Shown here: piece by piece, positions 25,146 to 33,939 of the stretch
Numbering within the stretch: position 1 is the first letter of the stretch
How the letters are laid out: the number at the start of each line of letters is the position of its first letter
DNA from: Lentzea terrae
Lineage (GTDB): Bacteria > Actinomycetota > Actinomycetes > Mycobacteriales > Pseudonocardiaceae
Assembly (NCBI RefSeq): GCF_003265345.1
Contig: NZ_QFWW01000006.1
Location: 520,011-584,010, forward strand
Length of the DNA stretch: 64,000 nucleotides
Direction of reading: 5' to 3'
Translations under genes and position numbers: made by a program
The notes under the pieces: model-generated
The model's database searches: none
What the model was told of the DNA's origin: nothing
What the model saw: only the letters and a program-made list of their open reading frames with translations

Positions 25146-25456
25146 GTGGTCGCGGGCACGCGCGGCCGAGGCGTCCACATCGTGTACCCGGCCCGCCGCG
25201 CGTCCTCCGGCGAGTGGAAGAACGCATCGCCCTTCATCCGCTTGTAGTAGGGCGACTCCGGCGTGTGGAACATCATCGTCCGCGAGTTGGCCTTGATCGC
25301 GGGCGGCAGCACCACCGGCTCCTCCATGATCGACAGCCGCGACTCGACCACCGGTGCCTCCGAAGCGCGGGTCCGCATGGTCAGCCACGTCAGCAGCACG
25401 CCCGCGAGGAACGCGCCCGCGCACAGCAGGAACATCTGGATGAAGAAGCCGAACAA
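25142..25456 (-). CDS. ArfC-like sunset-domain membrane protein
   Basis: A 104-residue protein with one N-terminal transmembrane helix (res. ~3-26) and a C-terminal segment FHTPESPYYKRMKGDAFF followed by SPEDARRAGY, the sunset-domain pattern of mycobacterial ArfC. In Mycobacterium, arfC lies with arfA (OmpATb) and is needed for ammonia secretion in acid. Here the next upstream gene is an ArfA-like BON protein, ten bases away, so the pairing is kept. Function in this organism is inferred only. Confidence 0.7.
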   Translation of the reverse strand: MFGFFIQMFLLCAGAFLAGVLLTWLTMRTRASEAPVVESRLSIMEEPVVLPPAIKANSRTMMFHTPESPYYKRMKGDAFFHSPEDARRAGYTMWTPRPRVPATT

Positions 25457-25466
25457 CGCAGAGCTC

Positions 25467-25922
25467 CTAGTCCGAAGTGAAGTCCTCGTCGACCCGCAGG
25501 CCGGGTGCGGCGGCGCGCAGGCCGTCGCTCAGCAGGCCCGCGCGTTCCGGGTCCGCGACGCGGGCCGACGCGCTGAAGTGTCCTTTGTGGACGACGCCGG
25601 TGAAGTCCGCGACGCCCTGGTCCAGCACCACCCCGAGCAACGAGGCAGCCACCGCAGGAGTTACGGGCATGCGTTCGCCGACGTTGGGGGTGATCATGTC
25701 GGTGATGCGGTGGGAGGCGGTCAGCCCGCGCACGGCGTCCACGATCTCCTGGCGCTCCCCAGCCGAAGCCGCGGTGCCGGCCAGGACGATCTCCGACGAC
25801 CGCACCGCGAACACGAGGTGACCGGCCGCGATCTCGGGCTCGCCCCGGAACGCCGTGCCCACCGAGGCGAGCAGCATCGGCACGACTAGGGCGCCGACGA
25901 AGACGCGCTGCGGTAACTGCAC
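25467..25922 (-). CDS. ArfA/OmpATb-like BON-domain protein without OmpA domain
   Basis: A 151-residue protein: N-terminal membrane anchor or uncleaved signal (VFVGALVVPMLLASVGTAF), then tandem BON-like repeats (AVRSSEIVLAGTAASAGERQEIVDAV and the later HKGHFSASARV). Mycobacterial ArfA has the same BON part plus a C-terminal OmpA peptidoglycan-binding domain, which is missing here. Probably a cell-envelope protein acting with the adjacent ArfC-like protein. GTG start; an SD-like CAGG precedes. Confidence 0.65.
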   Translation of the reverse strand: MQLPQRVFVGALVVPMLLASVGTAFRGEPEIAAGHLVFAVRSSEIVLAGTAASAGERQEIVDAVRGLTASHRITDMITPNVGERMPVTPAVAASLLGVVLDQGVADFTGVVHKGHFSASARVADPERAGLLSDGLRAAAPGLRVDEDFTSD

Positions 25923-25996
25923 GCGCCTGACCTATCTCATTCGGCCGATCGCATGCCACCACCTGGAGCAGAACCCCCAGGACAACACGCCCGAAT

Positions 25997-27721
25997 TCAC
26001 CCGTTCGTGGAGACGATCACGGGCTCGCCGAACGCCACGAGCCGCCAGTCCGAACGGACGAAAGCCGAGGGATCCAGGACGCCGGCGGCCTTGACCCAGT
26101 CGATCAGCAGCTGGCGGATCTCCTGCTGCTGGTTGTGCAGCACGGGCGCGGACGCGATGTGCGGGAAGTCGCCGCCACCGGCCTGCCGGTAGTTGTTCAC
26201 GGCCACGGCGAACTCGAACGAGTCCGAAACCGGCACTCCGTCATAGGAGAGCCCGACGATCCGCGACCCCACCGGCTGAGCGATGTCGATGTCGTACCGC
26301 AACGGCGCGGTCAACCCGTAGGCGATGTCGAAGTTGTAGTCCGGCACATCAGCGGACACTTCAGCAGCTGCAAAAGGACCAGCCGAGGAAACCTGCCGGA
26401 AGTACCGCGCCGACTCCTCCAGGAAGTCCCGCAGCTGAGCCCCGGTCAGCCGCACCCCGAGCAGCGTGTTGTCGAAGATGTAGAGCCCGGCGACGTCCCG
26501 AATGGACACCTCACCGGCCGGGATCGCCGCCGAACGGTTGAACGGCGCACATAACGACAGCACGGGCAACGACGTCGACTTGGCAACCTCGAGAGCCTGC
26601 ACGTGGTTGATGAACCCGAGAGCAGGCGTGTCCTCGAACCGTGAGCGCGCCGCGGACATCGCCGACAGGCACGTGCCGATCCGCCCGTTGACGTACGTGA
26701 CGACCTTCTCGTGGTCGTGCCGCAGCAGCCGGACGATCCGCGGGTCCTCGGGAGCCGAAGCCGAGGACAACACCGAGGACCGCGACGACGTCACCGACCA
26801 GTGGCCGCCGTCGAACTCCAGGTCGAACTCCATCAGCGACAACCGCTTGCCCCAGAACAACGGCTCGGTCAGCAGCACCTGCCGCCCGGTCACCTTGTTC
26901 ATGGCGAACCGCTGCGGGATCTCCACGTGCGCGTGCCCGACCAGCACGGCGTCGATCCCCGGCACGGTCTCCGCGACCAACTCCGCGCAGTTCTCCGGGA
27001 ACGGCACCTGATCACCCAGTGAGGACGAGAGATCGGCGCCTGAATGAGCCGCCACGATCACCAGATCGGACTTCGCGCGCACCTCCGGCACCCAGTGCAA
27101 AGCCTGTTCGACGAGCCCGGGAAAGGTCAGCACCCCTTCCACGACAGCGCGGTCCCACACCGCGATCCCCGGATTGGTCAGCCCGAGGATCCCGACCCGC
27201 AACGGTGGCCCGCCCGTCCGCCACACCGTCTTCACGACGTACGGCGGAAAGGCGGGCCGGCCGGTGGCGACGTCGAGCGCGTTGGCCGCGAGCAGCGGGA
27301 AGTCCAGCTGCCGTTCGAACGTCCGCAGCACCTCGAGCCCGTAGTTGAACTCGTGGTTTCCCAGCGCCGCGGCCGTGTACCCGATGGCGTTCATCGCGGC
27401 CGCCATCGGGTGCACGTGCGAGCGCGTGATCGGCTCGACCTTCGCGTAGTAGTAGGCGAGCGGCGTGCCCTGGATGGTGTCACCGGCGTCGAGCAGCAAC
27501 GTCCGGTGCCGCCCCACGGCGTCTCGGATCCCGGAGACCAGCGTGGAGATCTTCGCGAGCCCCACGTCGTCGTGCGCGTAGTCGTCGTACTCGCGGTCCC
27601 GGTAGTAGTCCCAGTTGAAGAGGTTGCCGTGCAGGTCGGTTGTGCCCATCACCGTCAGTGTGAACGTGCGCAGACCGCTCACCTCCGGTTGTGGTCGGGC
27701 CCTGAACTCGACCATAACCAC
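25997..27721 (-). CDS. Bifunctional metallophosphatase/5'-nucleotidase
   Basis: A 574-residue enzyme of the UshA/CpdB family. The N-terminal metallophosphatase domain has GTTDLHGN, LLDAGDTIQGTP and GNHEFNYG (dimetal site), with later VAAHSGADL and GHAHVE. The C-terminal 5'-nucleotidase substrate domain includes VSIRDVAGLYIFDNTLLGVRLTGAQL and NNYRQAGGGDF. It hydrolyses nucleotides or 2',3'-cyclic nucleotides. Family members are normally exported, yet no signal peptide is visible, so a cytoplasmic enzyme is suggested. GTG at 27721 or ATG two codons later may be the start. Confidence 0.9.
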   Translation of the reverse strand: MVMVEFRARPQPEVSGLRTFTLTVMGTTDLHGNLFNWDYYRDREYDDYAHDDVGLAKISTLVSGIRDAVGRHRTLLLDAGDTIQGTPLAYYYAKVEPITRSHVHPMAAAMNAIGYTAAALGNHEFNYGLEVLRTFERQLDFPLLAANALDVATGRPAFPPYVVKTVWRTGGPPLRVGILGLTNPGIAVWDRAVVEGVLTFPGLVEQALHWVPEVRAKSDLVIVAAHSGADLSSSLGDQVPFPENCAELVAETVPGIDAVLVGHAHVEIPQRFAMNKVTGRQVLLTEPLFWGKRLSLMEFDLEFDGGHWSVTSSRSSVLSSASAPEDPRIVRLLRHDHEKVVTYVNGRIGTCLSAMSAARSRFEDTPALGFINHVQALEVAKSTSLPVLSLCAPFNRSAAIPAGEVSIRDVAGLYIFDNTLLGVRLTGAQLRDFLEESARYFRQVSSAGPFAAAEVSADVPDYNFDIAYGLTAPLRYDIDIAQPVGSRIVGLSYDGVPVSDSFEFAVAVNNYRQAGGGDFPHIASAPVLHNQQQEIRQLLIDWVKAAGVLDPSAFVRSDWRLVAFGEPVIVSTNG

Positions 27722-27743
27722 TCACACTTGACCAAACACCCAG

Positions 27744-28247
27744 CTAACGGGTCGGAGGCGTCTGCCGGCCCTGCTGCCCGCGCTGACCAGGCTCGACAAC
27801 GCTGGAAGCAACGGTCTTGCCGTCCTCTGTGGTAGCGATCACCGTCACGGTGTCACCCTGCTCGACGCCTTCCTTCACCGTGTCGGCGTCGATCACGTAC
27901 GTCTTCGTGTAGCCATCGGTGGACTTCACCTCCAACGACGTGTCGCTGATCGACGTCACCTCACCTGTCTGGAACTCGCCGTGCGTGGCCGAGCCGGAGC
28001 CGAGCCCGAAACCAGGGCCGCGCATGCCGTTGCCACCGTCCGGCGGCGTTCCACCCATGCCACCGGGACCGCCCATGCCTGCGGTCTGCTGGTTCGTGCC
28101 GCTGGCCGCGTAGATCGCGACGCCTCCGGCCGCGGCGATGCCCACGGCGATGGCCGCGGCCGCGACGGTCTTCTTCGCGGTCCAGGCCGGGCGCTTTGCT
28201 TCGGGCTGGGGTGCGCCCCACTCCGGGGACGGCTGTTGTTCGGTCAT
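27744..28247 (-). CDS. DUF5666-like membrane-anchored protein
   Basis: A 167-residue protein with a cytoplasmic Pro/Gln-rich N-terminus, one transmembrane helix (KTVAAAAIAVGIAAAGGVAIYAA, about res. 26-48), a Gly/Met/Pro-rich linker and an extracytoplasmic beta domain (EVTSISDTSLEVKSTDGYTKTYVI) like DUF5666. It lies divergent from the two-component system gene, 100 bases away, and may be a target or partner of that system; this is inference. The ATG has GGTGG upstream. Confidence 0.65.
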   Translation of the reverse strand: MTEQQPSPEWGAPQPEAKRPAWTAKKTVAAAAIAVGIAAAGGVAIYAASGTNQQTAGMGGPGGMGGTPPDGGNGMRGPGFGLGSGSATHGEFQTGEVTSISDTSLEVKSTDGYTKTYVIDADTVKEGVEQGDTVTVIATTEDGKTVASSVVEPGQRGQQGRQTPPTR

Positions 28248-28365
28248 GTCAGCCACCGTGACCACGCCGCCTGTGCCGAACCTGTGTCTGACGTAGGGCT
28301 GAGCTGTGCGCCGCGCTCACAGCTGGTACACAGGATCCGCGTTCACGATGGGAGCCATGCGCGCG

Positions 28366-29082
28366 ATGAAGAGTGAACTCCGCAGGCCGGACGGGCAGCC
28401 GGTACGGGTGCTCGTGGTCGACGACGAGTCCACTCTGGCCGAGCTGATGACGATGGCGCTGCGGATGGAGAAGTGGGACGTCCGCACGGCTCTCGACGGT
28501 CAGACGGCGGTGCGGACCGCGCGCGAGTTCCGGCCGGACGTCGTCGTGCTCGACGTGATGCTGCCGGACTTCAACGGTTTCGAGGTGCTGCGCCGGATGC
28601 GCGCGGACTCCCCCGTGCTGCCGGTGTTGTTCCTGACCGCGAAGGACGCCGTGGAGGACCGCATCGCCGGCCTGACCGCGGGTGGCGACGACTACGTCAC
28701 CAAACCGTTCTCGCTGGAGGAGGTCGTGCTGCGGCTGCGCGCGTTGCTGCGCCGCACCGGCGTGACCGACGCGGACGCCGGAGCCCGCCTGATCGTCGGC
28801 GACCTGTCGTTGAACGAAGAGACGCGCGAGGTCGAGCGCGGCGGCGTGGCGATCGACCTGACGGCGACGGAGTTCGAACTGCTGCGTTACCTGATGGCCA
28901 ACCCGCGCCGCGTGCTCAGCAAGGCGCAGATCCTCGACCGGGTCTGGAGCTACGACTTCGGCGGTCAGGCGAACATCGTCGAGCTCTACATCTCCTACCT
29001 GCGCAAGAAGATCGACGCCGGGCGCGCTCCGATGATCCACACGATGCGAGGCGCGGGCTATGTCCTCAAGCCTGCGACCTAA
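28366..29082 (+). CDS. OmpR/PhoB-family response regulator
   Basis: A 238-residue regulator from MKSELRRPDG. The receiver domain has the acidic pair Asp19-Asp20, phosphoacceptor Asp63 (VVLDVML), Thr in FLTAKD and Lys in YVTKPFS. The C-terminal winged HTH includes LTATEFELLRYLMANPRRVLSKAQIL and the transactivation region NIVELYISYLRKKID. ATGs at 28348 and 28357 are possible earlier starts; GGGAG at 28351-28355 favours the third. It overlaps the kinase gene by 23 bases, so the pair is coupled. Downstream glycosyltransferases may be its regulon. Confidence 0.9.
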   Translation: MKSELRRPDGQPVRVLVVDDESTLAELMTMALRMEKWDVRTALDGQTAVRTAREFRPDVVVLDVMLPDFNGFEVLRRMRADSPVLPVLFLTAKDAVEDRIAGLTAGGDDYVTKPFSLEEVVLRLRALLRRTGVTDADAGARLIVGDLSLNEETREVERGGVAIDLTATEFELLRYLMANPRRVLSKAQILDRVWSYDFGGQANIVELYISYLRKKIDAGRAPMIHTMRGAGYVLKPAT

Positions 29083-30451
29083 GACCCTGCGGGCGCAGCT
29101 GGTCTCGGGCCAGATCGTCCTGCTGACGGCGCTGAGCCTGGTGATCGGCGGCATCGCGGTGCTCGCGCTGCACGGGTTCCTGCTGGGCAACCTCGACCAG
29201 CAGGTCACGAACCTCCGGCCACCACCGCCCGGCTCGCCGTACTCCTGGGGCCTCAACGCGATCATCGGGCGGGACGGCAGGATCGACGGCACCATCGAGC
29301 TGCCCGGCTGGCAGCAACCGCGCCCGCTCACCGAGGACGAGATCACCGCTCTCGAACGGGTGCCCGCGGGCCTGCACACGGTCGACCTGGGCGAGCCGGG
29401 CGAGTTCCGCGTGCTGACCGACCGGATGAGGGTCAAGGGTCTGCCCATGGCACCCGTCACGGACGTGGTGTGGCAGATGGTCTGGATCCTCGCCGGGCTC
29501 ATCGTCGCGGGCGCGGCGGCGGTGGCGTTGGCAGGCAGGGTGATCGTGCGGCGCGCGCTGGTGCCGTTGGACCGGGTCGCCGAGACCGCGACGCGCGTCT
29601 CCGAACTCCCGTTGCACGAAGGAGAAGTCGCGCTCGCCGAGCGGGTGCCGGAGGAGGACACCGATCCGGCCACCGAGGTCGGCAAGGTCGGCCTCGCGCT
29701 GAACCGGATGCTCGGCCACATCGACGAGGCGCTGAAAGCCAGGCACGACAGCGAAACCAGGGTCCGGCAGTTCGTCGCCGACGCCTCGCACGAGCTCAGA
29801 ACACCGCTCGCCGCGATCCGCGGTTACGCCGAGCTGACCCGGCGCTCGGCCGAGGACGTACCCCCGCAGATCGCGCACGCGATGGGCCGGGTCGAGTCCG
29901 AGGCGCTGCGGATGACGTCACTGGTCGAGGACCTGTTGCTGCTGGCCCGCCTCGACGCGGGCCGGCCGTTGGAGAGCAAGGACGTCGACCTCTCCCGGCT
30001 GGTGCTCGACGTCGTCGGCGACGCCAGGATCGCGGGCCAGGACCACAGCTGGAAGCTCGCGCTGCCGGAGGATCCCGTCGTCGTGTCCGGTGACGTGCAA
30101 CGGCTGCACCAGGTGATCGGCAACCTGCTGTCCAACGCCCGCACGCACACCCCGCCGGGCACCACGGTCACCACCGGGCTGTCCGTCCACAACGGACGCG
30201 TCGACCTGACCGTCACCGACGACGGACCGGGCATCCCGCACGGCCTGGAGGTCTTCGAACGGTTCGCGCGCGGGGATTCCTCGCGCTCGCGGGCGGCGGG
30301 CAGCACCGGACTGGGGCTTTCGATCGTGGAGGCCGTGGTCGGCGCGCACGGCGGTGAGGTGTCCGTCGAGAGCGTGCCGGGCCGCACCACGTTCACGGTT
30401 TCCTTGCGCACAGGTGGTTCACAGCGAGAGCACACGACCGACCCAGGCTAG
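29060..30451 (+). CDS. Sensor histidine kinase
   Basis: A 463-residue membrane kinase: helices at ~16-40 and ~136-160 enclosing a ~95-residue extracytoplasmic sensor, HAMP linker (RRALVPLDRVAETATRV), HisKA with phosphorylatable His244 (DASHELRTPLAAIRGY), and HATPase_c with N box IGNLLSNARTHT, G1 DDGPGIP and G2 STGLGLSIV. It phosphorylates the overlapping OmpR-type regulator. The sensed signal is unknown. Confidence 0.9.
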   Translation: MSSSLRPKTLRAQLVSGQIVLLTALSLVIGGIAVLALHGFLLGNLDQQVTNLRPPPPGSPYSWGLNAIIGRDGRIDGTIELPGWQQPRPLTEDEITALERVPAGLHTVDLGEPGEFRVLTDRMRVKGLPMAPVTDVVWQMVWILAGLIVAGAAAVALAGRVIVRRALVPLDRVAETATRVSELPLHEGEVALAERVPEEDTDPATEVGKVGLALNRMLGHIDEALKARHDSETRVRQFVADASHELRTPLAAIRGYAELTRRSAEDVPPQIAHAMGRVESEALRMTSLVEDLLLLARLDAGRPLESKDVDLSRLVLDVVGDARIAGQDHSWKLALPEDPVVVSGDVQRLHQVIGNLLSNARTHTPPGTTVTTGLSVHNGRVDLTVTDDGPGIPHGLEVFERFARGDSSRSRAAGSTGLGLSIVEAVVGAHGGEVSVESVPGRTTFTVSLRTGGSQREHTTDPG

Positions 30452-30469
30452 GCCGCGAGTCTCGTCCGC

Positions 30470-32188
30470 ATGAGACGAGAACGCCTGGCTCTGGCGGTCC
30501 TGCTGATCGCGACCACGGTGCTGTACCTGTGGCGGCTCGGGGACTCGGGCTGGGCCAACGCCTACTACTCCGCCGCCGCGCAGGCCGGTGCGACGAGCTG
30601 GAAGGCGTGGTTCTTCGGCTCGTCGGACGCCTCGAACGCGATCACCGTGGACAAGACGCCCGCCTCGCTGTGGGTGATGGGCCTGTCCGCGCGGCTGTTC
30701 GGCGTCAACGCGTGGAGCATCCTGGTGCCGCAGGCGCTGATGGGCGTCGGCAGCGTGTGGCTGCTGTACGCGACGGTGCGCCGCTGGTTCTCCCCCGCCG
30801 CCGCGTTGATCTCCGGTGCTGTGCTCGCGCTGACGCCGGTCGCGGTGCTGATGTTCCGCTTCAACAACCCGGACGCGTTGCTGGTGCTGCTGTTGATCGC
30901 GGGCGCCTACTGCGTGACCCGCGCGGTGGAGAGCGCCAGCCCGTTCTGGCTCGCCCTCGCCGGGGTGGCGGTCGGGTTCGGGTTCCTGACGAAGATGCTG
31001 CAAGCCTTCTTGGTCCTGCCCGCGTTCGCCTTGGTGTACCTGCTGGCTGCGCCGACATCGGTGGGCAAACGCTTGCTGCACCTGTTCGGCGCGTTGGGCG
31101 CCATGATCGTCGCGGGCGGCTGGTGGATCGTCGCCGTCGAGCTGACGCCAGACCGGCCGTTCATCGGCGGCTCGCAGTCGAACAGCGTGCTGGAGCTGAC
31201 GCTGGGCTACAACGGGCTCGGCCGGCTCACCGGTGACGAGGTCGGCAGCGTCGGCGGTGGCCGCGGCTGGGGCACACCCGGCTGGAGCCGCCTGCTGGGC
31301 GAGGAGATGGGCAGTCAGATCGCCTGGCTGCTGCCCGCCGCGCTGGTGTTGCTGATCGCCGGGCTGTGGCTGACGAAGGGCCGTGCCCGCACCGCGCTCG
31401 GGTTGTGGGGCGGCTGGCTCGTCGTCACCGCCGGGGTCTTCAGCTTCATGAACGGGATCATCCACTCCTACTACACCGTGGCACTGGCTCCGGCGATCGC
31501 CGCGATCATCGGCATCGCCGCCGTGGAGCTCTGGAACTACCGGCACGAACCCGTTGCGGCAGCAGTGCTTTCCGGCTCGGTCGCGTTGAGCGCACTGCAG
31601 TGCTACGTGCTGATCAACGCCTTCTCCACGCCCGTTGCCGTGCTCGTGCTGATGGCCGGGCTGATCGCAGCCGTCGGGCTCGTGCTGTCGATGCGCTGGG
31701 CCATCCCGGTCGCACTCGTCGCCGCGCTGCTCGGCCCGACCACCTACTCCTTCGCGACGGTCACCACCCCGCACACCGGCGCTATCCCCGTCGCGGGCCC
31801 GTCGAGCGGGCGGATGGGCGGTGGAGGTGGGCTGCTGGGCTCGACCACGCCGAGCATCGAAGTCGTGACCCTCTTGCAGGACAACGCTGATCAGTACAAG
31901 TGGGTCGCTGCGACCATCGGGTCCAACAACGCGGCCGGACTGCAGCTCGCCAGCGGAGAACCGGTGATGGCGCTCGGCGGGTTCAACGGCACGGATCCCG
32001 CGCCGACCCTGGCCGAGTTCCGGGAGATAGTCCGAAGTGGACAGATCCACTACTACGCCGCGGCCGGTCGGATGATGCAGGGCGACACCGGCAGCGACGA
32101 CGCCCACGAGATCGCGGAGTGGGTGGCGCAGAACTACACCGCGACCACTGTCAGCGGTACCACCCTCTACCGACTGGACGGGTCATGA
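30470..32188 (+). CDS. GT39-type membrane glycosyltransferase (YkcB/ArnT-like), copy 1
   Basis: A 572-residue polytopic protein with about a dozen hydrophobic helices and a soluble C-terminal domain of ~140 residues. The extracytoplasmic loop WANAYYSAAAQAGATSW and DKTPASLWVMG fit the ArnT/PMT fold, which transfers sugars from polyprenyl-phosphate donors to envelope acceptors. MFRFNNPDALLVLLL is shared with copy 2. It starts 18 bases after the kinase stop and ends overlapping copy 2 (ATGA). Donor and acceptor are unknown. The first loop lacks the acidic pair at its usual spot (DSGWANAYY versus NDFYAAA in copy 2). Confidence 0.85.
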   Translation: MRRERLALAVLLIATTVLYLWRLGDSGWANAYYSAAAQAGATSWKAWFFGSSDASNAITVDKTPASLWVMGLSARLFGVNAWSILVPQALMGVGSVWLLYATVRRWFSPAAALISGAVLALTPVAVLMFRFNNPDALLVLLLIAGAYCVTRAVESASPFWLALAGVAVGFGFLTKMLQAFLVLPAFALVYLLAAPTSVGKRLLHLFGALGAMIVAGGWWIVAVELTPDRPFIGGSQSNSVLELTLGYNGLGRLTGDEVGSVGGGRGWGTPGWSRLLGEEMGSQIAWLLPAALVLLIAGLWLTKGRARTALGLWGGWLVVTAGVFSFMNGIIHSYYTVALAPAIAAIIGIAAVELWNYRHEPVAAAVLSGSVALSALQCYVLINAFSTPVAVLVLMAGLIAAVGLVLSMRWAIPVALVAALLGPTTYSFATVTTPHTGAIPVAGPSSGRMGGGGGLLGSTTPSIEVVTLLQDNADQYKWVAATIGSNNAAGLQLASGEPVMALGGFNGTDPAPTLAEFREIVRSGQIHYYAAAGRMMQGDTGSDDAHEIAEWVAQNYTATTVSGTTLYRLDGS

Positions 32189-33939
32189 CCGCCATGCAGC
32201 GGAACACGTTGCACCGCATCGCGTTCCTCGGCCTGTTGGCCGGAACCGCGGTGCTGTACCTGTGGAACCTCACCGCGACGGGCTACGGCAACGACTTCTA
32301 CGCCGCGGCCACCCAGGCTGCTTCGCAGAGCTGGAAGGCGTTGCTGTTCGGCTCGCTCGACCCCGGCAACACGATCACGGTCGACAAGCCGCCCGCGTTC
32401 CTGTGGGTGAGCGGCCTGTTCGCCAAGGTATTCGGGTTCTCCAGCTGGACCGTGCTCGCCCCACAGGCGCTGGAAGGTGTTGCGACGGTGGGATTGCTGT
32501 ACGCGACGGTCAAGCGCACGTCCGGTCCGGGTGCCGCGTTGTTCGCCGGTGCGGCCTTCGCGCTGACTCCCGTGGCCACGCTGATGTTCCGGTTCAACCT
32601 GCCGGACGCGTTGCTGGTGCTGCTGATGGTCGCGGCCGCGTACTGCACGGTGCGAGCGTTGGAGAAGGCGTGCCCGTGGTGGCTGGCGCTCGCGGGCACG
32701 GCGATCGGTTTCGCGTTCCTCACCAAGATGCTGCAGGGTTTCCTGGTGCTGCCCGCGCTGGCGCTGGCCTACCTGGTCGCCGCACCGACTTCGGTGCTGA
32801 AGCGGCTCCTGCACCTGCTGGGCGCCGGTGTCGCCGTGATCGTGTCGGCCGGGTGGTTCATCGCGTTGGTCGCGCTGTGGCCAGCGGACAGCCGCCCGTA
32901 CATCGGCGGGTCCACCAACAACTCGTTGTGGGAGCTGGCGATCGGCTACAACGGTCTCGGTCGCATCTTCGGCAGCTCCGGTGGCGGTGCCATGGGCGGG
33001 AACATCGGTTTCGGCGGCGAGACGGGCATCGGCCGGTTGTTCGGCGTCAGCATGGGCCCGGAGATCTCCTGGCTGCTGCCCGCCGCGTTGATCGGCCTCG
33101 GCACCGGGCTGTGGTTCCTGCGCCGCGCGCCGCGCACCGACCGCACTCGTGCGGCGCTGATCGTGTGGGGTGGCTGGACGCTCGTCACGGGTGTGGTGTT
33201 CAGCTTCATGAGCGGCACAACGCACCCCTACTACACGGTCGCGCTAGCGCCTTCGATCGCCGCTCTCGTGGGAATTGTGGGACGTGAGCTGTGGCGTGGG
33301 CGGACGCACTTCCCGGTGCGGATTGCGTTGATGGCGATGGTCGCGGCGACCGATGTCTGGGGCTTCATCCTGCTCGACCGCACGCCGGACTGGATGCCGT
33401 GGCTGCGTTGGGTCGTGCTGGCGGTCACCGTGATCGCCGTGCTGGCGCTGGTGTTCGGCGTCAACGGACGCCGCTGGCTGGCTGCCGTGCTCGTGGCGGC
33501 GGCGTTGCTCGGCACGTCCGGCTACGCGTTCGCGACCGCGGCCACCACGCACAGCGGCTCGATCCCGTTGTCCGGGCCACGCACGCAGCAAGGCGGCGGA
33601 ATGCGGGAAGGCACCTCGTCGAGCGAGGTCGTGCAGTTGTTGAAGGGCACGGACACCGAGTGGGCGGCCGCGACGGTCGGGGCCCAGAGCGCGGCGTCGT
33701 TGCAGCTGGCGTGCGGCCGGTCGGTGATCGCGATCGGTGGCTGGAACGGCAGCGATCCCGCGCCGACGCTGGACGAGTTCAAGGCGCTCGTGGCCGAGGG
33801 CAAGGTGCACTACTTCGTCGCCGGCGGACGAGGAGGGCCCAGCGGTGGCAACAGCGAGATCGGTGAGTGGGTCGCGGCGAACTTCAAGTCCGTCACCGCG
33901 GGCGGCGAGACGATCTACGACCTGACTGCGGGTGCGTGA
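32185..33939 (+). CDS. GT39-type membrane glycosyltransferase, copy 2
   Basis: A 584-residue paralogue of the preceding gene, collinear throughout: GYGNDFYAAATQAASQSW, DKPPAFLWVSGL, MFRFNLPDALLVLLM, FLTKMLQGFLVLPA, and a soluble C-terminal domain with the repeated GGWNGSDPAPTLDEF (GGFNGTDPAPTLAEF in copy 1). Tandem duplication followed by divergence is evident. ATG overlaps the upstream stop, so both copies and the two-component system form one transcription unit. They may act as a heterodimer. Its 3' end overlaps the SGNH gene by 25 bases. Confidence 0.85.
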   Translation: MTAMQRNTLHRIAFLGLLAGTAVLYLWNLTATGYGNDFYAAATQAASQSWKALLFGSLDPGNTITVDKPPAFLWVSGLFAKVFGFSSWTVLAPQALEGVATVGLLYATVKRTSGPGAALFAGAAFALTPVATLMFRFNLPDALLVLLMVAAAYCTVRALEKACPWWLALAGTAIGFAFLTKMLQGFLVLPALALAYLVAAPTSVLKRLLHLLGAGVAVIVSAGWFIALVALWPADSRPYIGGSTNNSLWELAIGYNGLGRIFGSSGGGAMGGNIGFGGETGIGRLFGVSMGPEISWLLPAALIGLGTGLWFLRRAPRTDRTRAALIVWGGWTLVTGVVFSFMSGTTHPYYTVALAPSIAALVGIVGRELWRGRTHFPVRIALMAMVAATDVWGFILLDRTPDWMPWLRWVVLAVTVIAVLALVFGVNGRRWLAAVLVAAALLGTSGYAFATAATTHSGSIPLSGPRTQQGGGMREGTSSSEVVQLLKGTDTEWAAATVGAQSAASLQLACGRSVIAIGGWNGSDPAPTLDEFKALVAEGKVHYFVAGGRGGPSGGNSEIGEWVAANFKSVTAGGETIYDLTAGA

